From an uncultured Clostridia bacterium (GTDB lineage Bacteria > Bacillota > Clostridia > TANB77 > CAG-465), in assembly GCA_947632635.1 (NCBI GenBank), contig CANRQA010000009.1, positions 1 to 42,172 of the forward strand: 42,172 nucleotides of DNA, written 5' to 3'. Below, in pieces: positions 14,378 through 24,104 of the stretch. A program made the translations under genes and the position numbers. A model generated the notes under the pieces. That model saw only the letters and a list, made by a program, of their open reading frames with translations. It had not been told where the DNA came from and did no database searches. Within the stretch, counting starts at the first letter, position 1; every line of letters begins with the position of its first letter.

Positions 14378-16116
14378 TTAACGGAATCCTCCACCGCCGC
14401 CACCGGCCGTCCAAATGAGTCTCCGCCACCTCCACCAGATGAAAATCCTCCACCACCTGATGAGTATCTCTCTGCTCTTGCTATTTCTTCTGATCTACTT
14501 GATTTAGCAGAAGAAATACCACTTTCTGTGCTTGATAATACGAAATATACATTATCGTACGTGAATGCACTTTGTTCAATTACTTGTGGATATAATTTTT
14601 TAAATTGCTTTTGAACTTTTTCTGCTATACCTAATATTTGTGCAATTATTAAATAATCTTCAAATAGGTGTACTTCTATTGCTTCTCTTTCTTTTATTAA
14701 AGTGCTTCCTTGTAAATATCTTTTTAAACCTGCTATTTGTCTTGCTTGTTCTTTAAAGTAATCTGCATAAGTATATTCATATGCTGTAAAGAATAAAAAT
14801 TGTTTTTTTACCATATCAATTTCTTTATTATCAAAACATCTTTTTCGTTCTTCCGCTATTACCTCATCAAACCAATTAAGTATTTTATTATATTTACTTT
14901 TACACCATACTTTTAATTCGTCATTTTCTAGCACACCATCTTTACTTGCTTCATATAGCATGTCAAATATTTTCTTTTCTCTTTCATCTGTAAAACTTTC
15001 CTTGCTTTTCTTATCTAATATTAATACATGATTTTTATTATTTAATAATACCCCGTTTTCCTTATCACTTTCAATTCTTATTACCTTTTCTTTTATCCAT
15101 TTAAGTATAATTGCACCCAATAAATCTGTTTTCTTTTTTATTAGATTATATTCATAAGCAATATAATATATTTTAAAAATATCATTATCACAAGGGATTC
15201 CACTATAACTACTTACAACGTCTAATTGCTTATTGATATTGTTTTTGCTATTTATAATTACTAAGAATATGAAATATACAAAAAATACTATTACTGCTCC
15301 AAAGCCTACAAAAATTGTTAATGCATTTAAAATATATGAAAAGACATTAGCAATGCTTGTGTTAATAGATGTCCCCTCTTCATTATATTTAACACTTCCT
15401 TTTTCAGCCAAGTTATAATAGTAATCAAATTTTTTGGATATTTTACTATCTGTATTAAATGTACCTAAAGGGAATTTTACAAGTATTGTCATATATTCAT
15501 TTGCGTTTATACTACCATTTGAAGACATTTCTATATATCCATTATGTACATATGCTGTTCCACCATAGTCTCCATATCCCCATACATCTACTGTGTCTGA
15601 TATTTTAAAATCCGTATGTATTTTTACATATGCCTTACCAATAGTATTTGAAAAATTATGAGGAATCAAAGTCCAATATATCATCTGTGAATCTTTAAGT
15701 TCTGATACAAAATTTGTTATTGTATAATTTAATGTATATACATGATTTCCATATGAACTCATACCAAAACAAAGTTCTACTCCGTTTGTTACCTTATTTA
15801 TTCCACATTTATATGCTTTTGAGCTTAAAGTTCCAGATGTAGTCCATGTACCTATATTTGAATATTCCCTGCTTCCTTCTTTTACTTTAAAATTCTTAAT
15901 TTCAGATTTTCCTAAATTATAATATGGATGATATACTTCTGTTCCAGAATTAACACTACAGCTCCAAACCTCTGTTATCCTTGCATCTCCATTATTATCT
16001 ACATATATATCCATTGATATTTTACTTATTGAATTTGCATTTACATTATTTATAAATATATATATAACAAATATAGTTATACTTAATGTTATTATTTTTA
16101 ATACTTTTTTCTTCAT
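14378..16116 (-). CDS. DUF2207-type membrane protein, needs two +1 shifts at CGG
   Basis: 578 residues if two single bases are skipped. Signal peptide (about 1-28), DUF2207-like extracytoplasmic domain (about 30-225), a transmembrane helix (about 262-290), a cytoplasmic domain, then a Gly/Ser-rich tail. Read without shifts, the tail turns into FGRPVAAVEDSVKIKNW. Skipping one C at 14409 and one at 14405, each the first base of an in-frame CGG before a Gly codon, gives an unbroken glycine run ending GGFR and a stop at 14378, the family's normal ending. It is a close tandem paralogue of the next gene, with the same double site. Function of the family is unknown. Confidence 0.75.
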
Positions 16117-16133
16117 ATACTAACCCTACTTTT
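16079..16133. repeat. Duplicated start-region repeat, copy 1
   Basis: Covers the signal-peptide start and upstream bases (AAAGTAGGGTTAGTAT before the ATG) shared almost exactly with 17929-17996 and 18982-19050. It marks the tandem duplication of the three genes. Confidence 0.75.
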
Positions 16134-16149
16134 TAATAAAATCCTTATT

Positions 16150-17966
16150 TTAACGGAAACCTCCACCGCCGCCACCGGCCGTCCAAAGGAACCTCCGCCT
16201 CCTCCACCAGAAGAGAAACCGCCTCCACCTGATGAAAACCCTTCTCCACCTGATGAATACTGTTTTGCCCTTTCTTTAAATTCATCTCTTACTCTACCAA
16301 CATTTGAAACAAAAATTCCCCTATGAGTGTATATATTAATATATGAAATATCCTCAAATGAATTAAGATTTGTTTGTGTAACAATTTCAGGGTATAACAT
16401 TTTTAATTTTTTTGCCACTTTCTTTGATATTCCCATAAACTGAGCATATATCATATATTGTTCAAATAAATGTACTTCAATTGGCTCTCTATCTTTTATA
16501 AGTGTATAATCTTTTAAATATTTTTTTAAGCCTGAAAGTTTTATTGCATCTTCTATAATGCTTTTATCAGGATAATATTTAACACTTTCAAATCTACCTG
16601 ATGCATTTTTTATTTCACATCTTAATAACCCATTTTCTGCAAATTTTTTTAAATAATCTGTTTCTATTCTTTTTATCCATGATGGTATCCTATCATTATG
16701 TTTTTTAAACCAAGATTTAAACTCCTTTTCTTCTAATATACCATCGTTATTACCTGCTTTATACAGTAAATTAAACAGTTCTTTTTCTATTGGATCTTCT
16801 AATTTTTCTTTATTATTAAGAATAAACACAGTTTCTTCTTTTTTAAACTTTTTTTCTGTTTTTCTTTTTTCTAGTTTTACTCTACCTTCTTTTATCCATT
16901 TTAAAATTATAGCTCCTAATATATCATATTTATTTTTAACAAGTTTATATTGACTTGCTATAAAATAGGCTTTTAACACATCATTATCACATGGTATATC
17001 TCTATAATACGGTGCAGTTTTAACAGCTCTTTTGTCATGTAATTTTACGACTATTTTGGGCTTTGAAATACTATTAATATTTAATGATACCCATGATATT
17101 ATATATAATAATATATTTTTAATTATAATAGCCAAAACAATTACTACTACAGTTACAATAATTATCAAAATGAAAAGTGCTAATTCTAATAGAAATTTCT
17201 TTACCTCATTTAGCCTATTTTCTTTTTCTTCATTGTAATGTATTCTATCTTCTTCTGCCATGTTATAATAATAATCAAAATTTTTAGATATTTTACTATC
17301 TGTATTAAATGTACCTAAAGGGAATTTTACAAGTATTGTCATATATTCATCTTTTTCTAAACGTCCATTTGATGCCATTTCTATATAACCATCATATACA
17401 TATGCAGTTCCGCCATAATCGCCATATCCCCATACATCTATTGTATTTTCTATGTCAAAGTCTGTATGTATTTTTACATATGCCTTACCAATGATATTAG
17501 AAAAATCATATGGTATTAAAGTCCAATATATCATCTGTGCGTCTTTAAGTTCTGATACAAAATTTGTTATTGTATAATTTAATGTATATACATGATTTCC
17601 ATATGAACTCATACCAAAACAAAGTTCTACACCGTTTGTTACCTTATTTATCCCACATTTATATGCTTTTGAGCTTAAAGTTCCTGATGTAGCCCATGTA
17701 CCTATATTTGAATATTCCCTGCTTCCTTCTTTTACTTTAAAATTCTTAATTTGAGACTCTCCTAAATTATAATATGGATGATATACTTCTGTACCCTGAT
17801 TTACATTACAATCCCATACCTCTGTTATATTTGCATCTCCATTATTATCTACATATATATCCATTGATATTTTACTTATCGAGTTTGCATTTACATTATT
17901 TATAAATAGATAAAAAACAAATATAGTTATACTTAATGTTATTGTCCTTAATACTTTTTTCTTCAT
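16150..17966 (-). CDS. DUF2207-type membrane protein, needs two +1 shifts at CGG
   Basis: 604 residues after two skips. Same plan as the downstream paralogue: signal peptide, DUF2207-like ectodomain (about 30-225, nearly identical between the two), a hydrophobic stretch at about 258-292, a more diverged cytoplasmic domain with the shared IPCDNDVLKAYFIA and GAIILKWIKEG segments, and a Gly/Ser tail. The plain frame leaves the glycine run at GRPVAAVEVSVKI and continues to 16113, overlapping the next gene. Skipping C at 16181 and C at 16177 gives the glycine tail ending GGFR with a stop at 16150. The stretch from GGACGGCCGG to the stop is the same in both genes apart from one base. Confidence 0.75.
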
Positions 17967-17996
17967 ATACTAACCCTACTTTTCTACATATATTAT
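17929..17996. repeat. Duplicated start-region repeat, copy 2
   Basis: Same block as at 16079-16133 and 18982-19050. It extends further upstream (CTACATATATTATT) in common with copy 3. Confidence 0.75.
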
Positions 17997-18098
17997 TTTT
18001 TATGCATAATATTAAAGTTAAAAGTCATAAAATTTTAGCTTAAAAAAATATATTTTTAAGAACATTTAAGAAAATATTTTCACCATATAAATAAAAAT

Positions 18099-19019
18099 TT
18101 ACTCATCAACAAATTTTACCCCAAATGGTTCTACTACATCAGGATATATTTTTTTAAATTGTTTTTGAATTTTTCCAGCTATCCCTAAAACTTGTGCAAT
18201 CACAAGATAATCATCAAACAAATTTACTTCTGTCGCTTCTCTAGTATTAATAAGTGTACCCTCTTCTAAATATTTTTTTAATCCTAATATTTGTACAACT
18301 TGCTCTTTTATTTTGTCAGTTTGAATATACTCGTTATAACTACCTAAAAATACTATTTTAATTTTTTTCCTAATAATTTCTTTATTTGAAATACATTTTT
18401 TTAATTCTATATCCTTTACGTTCTCAAACCAGTAATGTAATTTTGCATAATTTTTTTTAAACCATTTCTTCAACTCATTATTTTCTAATTTTCCGTCAAT
18501 ACTAGCATTGCACAGCATTTTAAAAAGTTTTTGCTCTCTTTTATCTGTAAAACTTTCTTCAATATTTTTATCAAATATTAATACATACTTTTTTGCATTT
18601 AATAATACATTATCTGTTTTTAAGGTTTCTATTTTTATTTTTTTATCCTTAACCCACTTTAAAATTATAGCTCCTAATAAATTCGTTTTAGTATCTATAA
18701 TATGATATTCTAATGCAATATAGTATATTTTAAATATGTCGTTATTACAAGGTATATCCATATAATATTCTACATCCTTGCAATCTAGTTGTTTATACTT
18801 TTCGTTTTTCCTTTTTATATGTTTTTTAACTATATCATCAGCACATAAAATAATACCAAAATAAATTATCGGTGAAAATAATATAAACGTTAAAATCCAC
18901 ACAACAACTATTCTAACAATATTACTATTATTAGAGATACCATATACGTTTTTAAAAAATATACCTATTATACAAAAAATCATACTTAATGTTATTATTT
19001 TTAATACTTTTTTCTTCAT
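18099..19019 (-). CDS. Truncated paralogue of the DUF2207-type proteins
   Basis: 306 residues. It keeps the paralogues' first codons and signal-like helix (MKKKVLKIITLS), then goes almost straight to a second hydrophobic stretch (about 33-58) and the cytoplasmic domain (IPCNNDIFKIYYIA, GAIILKWVKDKKIKIE, LINTREATEVNLFDDYLVIAQVLGIA). The roughly 200-residue ectodomain and the glycine tail are both missing, and it stops at FVDE. It is either a decayed copy or a specialised cytoplasmic partner; the frame is fully open, which favours function. Its upstream bases repeat those of the other two copies. Confidence 0.7.
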   Translation of the reverse strand: MKKKVLKIITLSMIFCIIGIFFKNVYGISNNSNIVRIVVVWILTFILFSPIIYFGIILCADDIVKKHIKRKNEKYKQLDCKDVEYYMDIPCNNDIFKIYYIALEYHIIDTKTNLLGAIILKWVKDKKIKIETLKTDNVLLNAKKYVLIFDKNIEESFTDKREQKLFKMLCNASIDGKLENNELKKWFKKNYAKLHYWFENVKDIELKKCISNKEIIRKKIKIVFLGSYNEYIQTDKIKEQVVQILGLKKYLEEGTLINTREATEVNLFDDYLVIAQVLGIAGKIQKQFKKIYPDVVEPFGVKFVDE

Positions 19020-19050
19020 ATACTAACCCTACTTTTCTACATATATTATT
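18982..19050. repeat. Duplicated start-region repeat, copy 3
   Basis: Third copy of the shared upstream and signal-peptide block described at 16079-16133. Confidence 0.75.
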
Positions 19051-19153
19051 TCATATAATAAAAATTTTTTCAATTTGTTTAAACATTTTTTTATCTTTTT
19101 CTGCTTTTTTTATTATTTAATTTTTATTGCAAATAATATTAATGGTGATACAT

Positions 19154-20167
19154 TTGAAACAAGTAATTTTTGATAGAATTTATTTTGAGAAAGATATTAT
19201 AAACTATGAACTTGGTAATTATCTATTAAACAAATATGAAAACTTACCAAAAACTGAAATCTTATCACATAACAATATAGAAGAATTAAGAAAATATGAA
19301 AATAAAGATTTTGGAAAATTAAAAAGGTATCTAATAATTGGTACACGAAAGACTCATAAATACGTAGAAAATCATAAAATTTCAGATTATTTAATTCCTT
19401 TTACATCATCAGGTTGCTACGCAATGTGTATGTATTGTTACCTCGTTTGTAATTATAATAAATGTTCATATTTAAGAATATTTGTTAATACAAAAGAAAT
19501 ACTTGATAGACTTATACTATTTGCAAACAAACAAAATAAAGAGTGTGTATTTGAAATAGGTAGTAACTCAGATTTATTACTTGAAAATTTAGTAACTGAT
19601 AATCTCAAAGAAAATATTGAATATTTTTTTGATAATACAAGCCATGGAAAACTTACTTTTCCAACTAAATTTCATTATATAGAGCCTTTAATTAATTTAC
19701 CTAAAAAGTATATAAAGAAACTTCTTCCTCGTATGAGCTTAAATCCACAAAATATAATAACTAAAGTTGAATTTGGCACAAGTAATCTAAACGATAGAAT
19801 AAATGCAATTAATATATTAGCAGAACATGGATATTCAACTTATATACTTATAGCTCCAGTAATTATTACCGATAGTTTTGAAAAAGATTATACCTCGCTT
19901 ATAACTACAATGAAAGAAAAATTATCACAAAAAGCAAAACAAAACATCACTTTTGAAATTATATTTATGACATATAGTTATATTCATAGAAAAATAAATG
20001 AAGAAGCATTCCCTAAAGCTATAAATTTATACTCTACAGAATTAATGACATCACGTGGTATAGGCAAATATCATTACAAAAATACCGTAAAAGAAAAAGC
20101 AAAAGAATTTTTGTTAAAACTTATAGACAATAATTTTAAAAATTATACTATAAAATATATTGTATAA
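19154..20167 (+). CDS. splB: Spore photoproduct lyase-like radical SAM protein
   Basis: 337 residues. The cluster motif sits in SSGCYAMCMYCYL (CxxxCxxC), preceded by IGTRKTHKY and followed by YLRIFVNTKEILD, which together are the spore photoproduct lyase signature. Further family blocks are CVFEIGSNSDLL, TFPTKFHY and VEFGTSNLNDRINAI. The enzyme repairs the spore-specific thymine dimer during germination using SAM radical chemistry, fitting a spore former. An unusual Cys in YLVCNYNKCSYLR follows the cluster. The start is uncertain: the TTG at 19154 has GGTGAT upstream, while an ATG at 19142 has no ribosome site. It runs divergently from the DUF2207 genes. Confidence 0.8.
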   Translation: MKQVIFDRIYFEKDIINYELGNYLLNKYENLPKTEILSHNNIEELRKYENKDFGKLKRYLIIGTRKTHKYVENHKISDYLIPFTSSGCYAMCMYCYLVCNYNKCSYLRIFVNTKEILDRLILFANKQNKECVFEIGSNSDLLLENLVTDNLKENIEYFFDNTSHGKLTFPTKFHYIEPLINLPKKYIKKLLPRMSLNPQNIITKVEFGTSNLNDRINAINILAEHGYSTYILIAPVIITDSFEKDYTSLITTMKEKLSQKAKQNITFEIIFMTYSYIHRKINEEAFPKAINLYSTELMTSRGIGKYHYKNTVKEKAKEFLLKLIDNNFKNYTIKYIV

Positions 20168-20182
20168 ATATTAACAAAATAC

Positions 20183-20211
20183 TTAACTTTTACGCATTTG
20201 TGTGGTATAAT
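20183..20211 (+). promoter_or_regulatory. Promoter of the following unknown gene
   Basis: TTAACT, 17-base spacer, TATAAT, with the -10 about 25 bases before the TTG start. Confidence 0.6.
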
Positions 20212-20236
20212 ACTTTCTACTAAGGAGTGGTTTATT

Positions 20237-20818
20237 TTGTCATATTTATATATATATGTTGAAAATGAAAAAGTAGAAAATGCACTAAAATATGGTATGA
20301 AATTATCTGAATATGCAAATAAAATTATAACTCTTGGAACTGAAAAGCGTGGTATAACTGCCTTTTTATCTCCAAAAGATTCTTCACTTTTAGGTAACGA
20401 AAATTATACTTGTTTGAAAATATCTATTGATAATTTGAATATATATATTTACAACAAAGTATTAGAAAATACAAATTCTATTAGTAATTTTTTTACAGAA
20501 TTTAAGAAATATACAATTGGAAGTTATGAAGAACCTGTTGCAATCATATGCTCAACTATTTTACCTGAAAACATATTTTTATATAATAATATATTAGATA
20601 CGCCAATATTAGTAGAAAACTCAAAAGATTTATATTATGAAAAATCTGTATTTGAAATGGTTGAAAGTGGTAGATTTTCATATAGTGAAATCTATCAAAT
20701 GTTATTAATACTTGGTGAACAAAAAAAGATATTTAAAGTAACTTCAACTGATACCCAAACCAAAATATACGAAAATAAATTTAACTTAAAAAAATATACT
20801 AGAAAAAGTAATTTTTAA
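20237..20818 (+). CDS. Conserved-looking cytoplasmic protein of unknown function
   Basis: 193 residues, no signal or membrane segment. The TTG at 20237 is chosen because AAGGAGTGG lies just upstream; an earlier in-frame TTG (20198) precedes the promoter's -10. The N-terminal half (SYLYIYVENEKVENALKYG, KRGITAFLSPKDS) looks like an alpha/beta domain. The last 60 residues (about 138-193) are helical and may form a small HTH-like or dimerisation unit. I recognise no family. It has its own promoter and terminator. Confidence 0.7.
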   Translation: MSYLYIYVENEKVENALKYGMKLSEYANKIITLGTEKRGITAFLSPKDSSLLGNENYTCLKISIDNLNIYIYNKVLENTNSISNFFTEFKKYTIGSYEEPVAIICSTILPENIFLYNNILDTPILVENSKDLYYEKSVFEMVESGRFSYSEIYQMLLILGEQKKIFKVTSTDTQTKIYENKFNLKKYTRKSNF

Positions 20819-20837
20819 ATAATTTATATATGAAAGT

Positions 20838-20870
20838 AGCCAATCTTACCTAAAATAAGATTGGCTTTAC
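20838..20870 (+). terminator. Terminator after the unknown gene
   Basis: An 11-bp perfect stem AGCCAATCTTA / TAAGATTGGCT with a seven-base loop, followed by only a few T, so termination may be incomplete. Confidence 0.6.
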
Positions 20871-20897
20871 TATACATTTAACATACATACAAGTAAT

Positions 20898-20926
20898 ATT
20901 ATAAACTGGTAAGCTTAAGTTGTCAA
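20898..20926 (-). promoter_or_regulatory. Perfect consensus promoter with no gene after it
   Basis: Minus strand TTGACA, 17 bases, TATAAT. It points at the 3' end of the unknown gene at 20237-20818 and would produce an antisense or very short RNA starting near 20891. Confidence 0.65.
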
Positions 20927-21015
20927 TGGAAATATATGGTATTTGACATTTTATGACAAATGTAGTCCTGTTTTTTACATATATTTATTCATTTTAAAAT
21001 TTTAAAATTTTTTCA

Positions 21016-21979
21016 TTATAAAATTTTATTAATTTTTTCAACAGTTAATTTAGTAGAGTAAAAATCTTTTAAAGAACAACCTGCCCTACCGCCTCCTGCA
21101 CAAGCACACGCACAAGCACAGCTACTTCCACCAGAATCGCCGCCTCCGGCCGCCACCTCCAAAGAAGCCACCGTAGTGATTATGTGGAAAAAACGGATAA
21201 TGATGATACCAACCATAACCCCAATAACCATATCCCCTATAAGGATAATAATATCCTGGGAAAAACATAACATATACAAATATTAAAATAATTATTGCCA
21301 TAACAAATAAAAATAGTTTAAAAGAATTACCAAAACCAAATCCACTAGCTTTTCCAGCATTAGATACTTGCTTTCCTCTATCTATTGTTGGAAAATAATT
21401 TACATCATATGTAACTCTTATTGGAAATGACTGTCCCTTACTTAATCTTGTTGACCAGTAAACATATGTAGAATTTGTTCCCTGCTTACTATTGTGTCCT
21501 TTTACGCCATCTTTTGCCCAATATATTTTTAATGACTTAACATCTATATCATCAAACCAACCTGGTGTAAAATAAAAAGTACAATCATCATCTTTTATCA
21601 AATACATATGACTTTGATGAATTGAAAAAGCTATATTAACCACTTCACCTGCAACATAATCACGATTAAGGTCAATTCTTACATATGTATTTCCTTGATT
21701 TTCATCATATTTTATCTTTTTAATATTTACTCCCAATGCTTTAATATTATCAACATTTTTATTTGGTATACCAATTCGTACCCATTCAAGAGGACCTTGT
21801 GTAGTAGAATCTAATACTCTCCATTTAATATTATATTTTATATCAAGACTTCCATCTTCTCTTGGATCTACATATATAGTATATGCATCAATAACATCTA
21901 AATCATTTGCATAAACTTTACCTGCAAATAAAATCAATATTCCTAAAACAAATATAAATAAAAATTTAAGTTTTTTCAT
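21016..21979 (-). CDS. Membrane protein with Cys-Ala-rich tail, needs one +1 shift at CGG
   Basis: 320 residues after one skip. Signal peptide (about 1-24), DUF2207-like ectodomain (about 28-205), a transmembrane helix (about 218-242), an aromatic and glycine-rich stretch (FFPGYYYPYRGYGYWGYG, HHYPFF, GGFFGGGG), then the tail. Read plainly it ends GGGGRRRRFWWK at 21122. Skipping the C at 21148, the first base of an in-frame CGG, keeps the glycine run and yields GGDSGGSSCACACACAGGG, RAGCSLKDFY and a stop at 21016. This Cys-Ala ending is the coherent one. The gene starts eight bases after a radical SAM/SPASM enzyme gene, which suggests the tail is a modification target. Function not established. 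Confidence 0.75.
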
Positions 21980-21986
21980 AAAATTC

Positions 21987-23351
21987 CTACTTTCTCTTTA
22001 ACTGACATATTCCTTTCATCTTGCTTGAAATTTCTCTAATTTTTTTGCACTTTTTAGAATTCCAAATCTTTTCCCAATCTGTATCTAATATATTGCCAAG
22101 AGATGCATTCTCATCTAACCAACTTTGACATGGTATAACATCTCCATTAGGAGCAATTGCCATATTACTTAAGCACGCACCACACATTGGAATTGTTAAT
22201 TTTAAATTTTTTAAATCTTTATCTTTAATCCACCCCGGAGATGTAAAATTTATTTCCATTAAATTTTCATGGCAATATTTAACAGCTTCTTTTAGAATTT
22301 CAAGCATTTGCGCATTATCAAGTTTTAAATCTTCTGCCTCTTTACTATTTCCGCTACCAGCAGGAATTATTCCTGAACAAGTAACATACTTTATTCCTAA
22401 AGAGTTAAGAAATTTTAATGTTTCAACATAATCTTTATTTAATATACAAAGTGGTGTATTAACACTTACACTAAGTCCAGCATTAATAGCATTTTTTATT
22501 CCAGTCACAGTATTTTTAAAATGATTAGAACCAACTAACTTATTGTGTATATCCTCATCATGTGAATAAAGAGTAATTTGTACGCTATCTAAACTTGCTT
22601 TATATAGCATACTACATAGCTTTTTAGTAAGTAAAATACCATTTGTATTAAGCCTTGTTACAAACCACTTAGCATAGTTAACAAGTTCAACTAAATCTTC
22701 TCTTAAAGTAGGCTCTCCACCTGTAAAAGTAAGTTGTGGTATTCCTATTTCCTTACATTTATCAATTATTTTCTTCCAATCATCAGTAGATATTTCATTA
22801 ACATTTGCACACTCACCACCTGCTGCATAGCAATGCAAACATTTTTGATTACAATGCCAATTATTATCTTTTTTCATACTACTAATCATTAAATCCATTC
22901 TATGTGGTGCTTTCATATATTTAGCATATTTACCAATAGATATTACTGGAATTTTATCATTTGGTTCTTTCCCCTCTGCAATCTCTCTAAAAGTATTTAT
23001 AATATTTACCAAATCTTCACGTATCATTTTATCCTTAATATGTTTTCCATATATATCTTTTAATATATCTATTGTTGTTTTAACCACTTCTTCAAGATTT
23101 TCTTCTGTTATTTCCCTACCATTATAATTGTTAACATTATTAATAAATACTGAAAGCAAAATACTCCATGACGGACCTATAGGTATTAAATACTGTCCAT
23201 TTATTATTGCTACAGAAGTTATAGGTCTAAACCATGAAAATTTTGACGGAACTAAATGTATCCTTACAACACCTGGCTCATATGGATTAAATGTAGTATG
23301 TACTACTTTATTTAAATAATTTCTTTCATAACTTTTCTCTTTAAAAAACAT
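21987..23351 (-). CDS. Radical SAM/SPASM maturase-like enzyme
   Basis: 454 residues. The SAM cluster motif is CNQKCLHCYA (about residue 174), followed by LTFTGGEPTLREDLVEL, RLNTNGILLTKK and SLDSVQITLYSHDEDIHNKLVG, all typical of radical SAM enzymes that act on peptides. A C-terminal SPASM-like region has CGACLSNMAIAPNGDVIPC and a last Cys in GICQLKRK. The N-terminal 150 residues carry an INGQYLIPIGPSWSILL segment that might be a PqqD-like peptide-recognition domain; this is a guess. The ATG at 23351 follows AAGGGG; an in-frame start 57 bases earlier has no support. It is directly upstream of the Cys-Ala-tailed protein gene and probably co-transcribed. Confidence 0.8.
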   Translation of the reverse strand: MFFKEKSYERNYLNKVVHTTFNPYEPGVVRIHLVPSKFSWFRPITSVAIINGQYLIPIGPSWSILLSVFINNVNNYNGREITEENLEEVVKTTIDILKDIYGKHIKDKMIREDLVNIINTFREIAEGKEPNDKIPVISIGKYAKYMKAPHRMDLMISSMKKDNNWHCNQKCLHCYAAGGECANVNEISTDDWKKIIDKCKEIGIPQLTFTGGEPTLREDLVELVNYAKWFVTRLNTNGILLTKKLCSMLYKASLDSVQITLYSHDEDIHNKLVGSNHFKNTVTGIKNAINAGLSVSVNTPLCILNKDYVETLKFLNSLGIKYVTCSGIIPAGSGNSKEAEDLKLDNAQMLEILKEAVKYCHENLMEINFTSPGWIKDKDLKNLKLTIPMCGACLSNMAIAPNGDVIPCQSWLDENASLGNILDTDWEKIWNSKKCKKIREISSKMKGICQLKRK

Positions 23352-23535
23352 ATAAAAACCCCTTACATTTACTATATAATTATACCATGTTACGACAAAA
23401 TTTATCAATATTTTATAAAATAATAGTTTTTTATTGTTGCTACTATTTTTTAATATATATTTTTTTTAGAATTTTTAAGATTTCAATTATTACATATCTA
23501 AAGTAAAAATCTCATTTTTAGAATTTTCTTTGGTA

Positions 23536-23564
23536 TTGACATCTACATAATTTTGTTATATAAT
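23536..23564 (+). promoter_or_regulatory. Perfect consensus promoter of the three-gene cassette
   Basis: TTGACA, exactly 17 bases, TATAAT. It leaves a leader of about 80 bases before the first start codon at 23649. Confidence 0.85.
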
Positions 23565-23648
23565 ATGCTTAATATATTTTTAAATTATTAAAATAATTTT
23601 TATATAATATTTACTAAAATTTAAATATTTTAAGGAGGTTAATACTTT

Positions 23649-23843
23649 ATGAAATTTCAGGGACCAAGAAGTCCGTAGTTATGCAGTGGGCGTTAACCCA
23701 ATCAAGCGTTATGTATATTTATGATACAGCATCATACATTTTCAAAAGAGACATTTATGAAATATTTTGAAATCTCTTCTGAAGATGCAAATGATACTTT
23801 ATCATATTTAATAGAAAATCGGCAATCAAAACAATATAACTGA
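23649..23843 (+). pseudogene. Small gene broken by frame changes
   Basis: A very strong ribosome site (TAAGGAGGT) precedes ATG 23649, but the frame stops after MKFQGPRSP. Protein-like sequence continues in the +1 frame (SYAVGVNPIKRYVYL), then the next (DTASYIFKRDIYEIF), then back in the first frame (EISSEDANDTLSYLIENRQ to 23843). Each step is a +1 change at a stop codon (TAG, TGA, TGA), and the total restores the original frame. An alternative is that the third frame, open through most of the region, is the true one. It may be a relic, a misassembled stretch or a short leader peptide followed by chance frames. The family is unknown. Confidence 0.4.
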
Positions 23844-23857
23844 AAGGAGTATGCATT

Positions 23858-24061
23858 ATGAAAAACGAAAAACCTATCCCGTCCTTGCTCGAAGAGGACA
23901 ACACTGCACTTCCAAGTAGAGGTGGAAATTATATTAGCGATGAAGAGATTTTAAAAAGTCAATATGAAACAACAATTAAAGATTGCAGACGAGAAATTAA
24001 TATAATGCGTGATAGGATATATGATGCTTATATAAATAGGCCTAGACCTTACAACGATTAG
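23858..24061 (+). CDS. Small charged protein of unknown function
   Basis: 67 residues, soluble and highly charged, with a Pro/Glu-rich start (EKPIPSLLEEDN), a SRGGNYISDEEIL turn and one long amphipathic helix (about 30-58; SQYETTIKDCRREINIMRDR) that could be a coiled coil. AAGGAG lies eight bases before the ATG. It sits 14 bases after the broken small gene and 43 bases before the next gene, in the same direction, so all three are one transcription unit. No family recognised. Confidence 0.65.
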   Translation: MKNEKPIPSLLEEDNTALPSRGGNYISDEEILKSQYETTIKDCRREINIMRDRIYDAYINRPRPYND

Positions 24062-24104
24062 TATTGATTTGGAAAAATACAACAATTAAGAAAGGGGTCT
24101 CTAT

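Noticed and set aside
14362..16116. Plain reading of the DUF2207 tail as FGRPVAAVEDSVKIKNW
   Set aside because: The glycine run continues in another frame and reaches the family ending GGFR; the plain ending has no family counterpart.
20941..20961. Imperfect palindrome ATTTGACAT-TTT-ATGACAAAT
   Set aside because: Operator-like, but no promoter or gene is placed so that it would regulate it.
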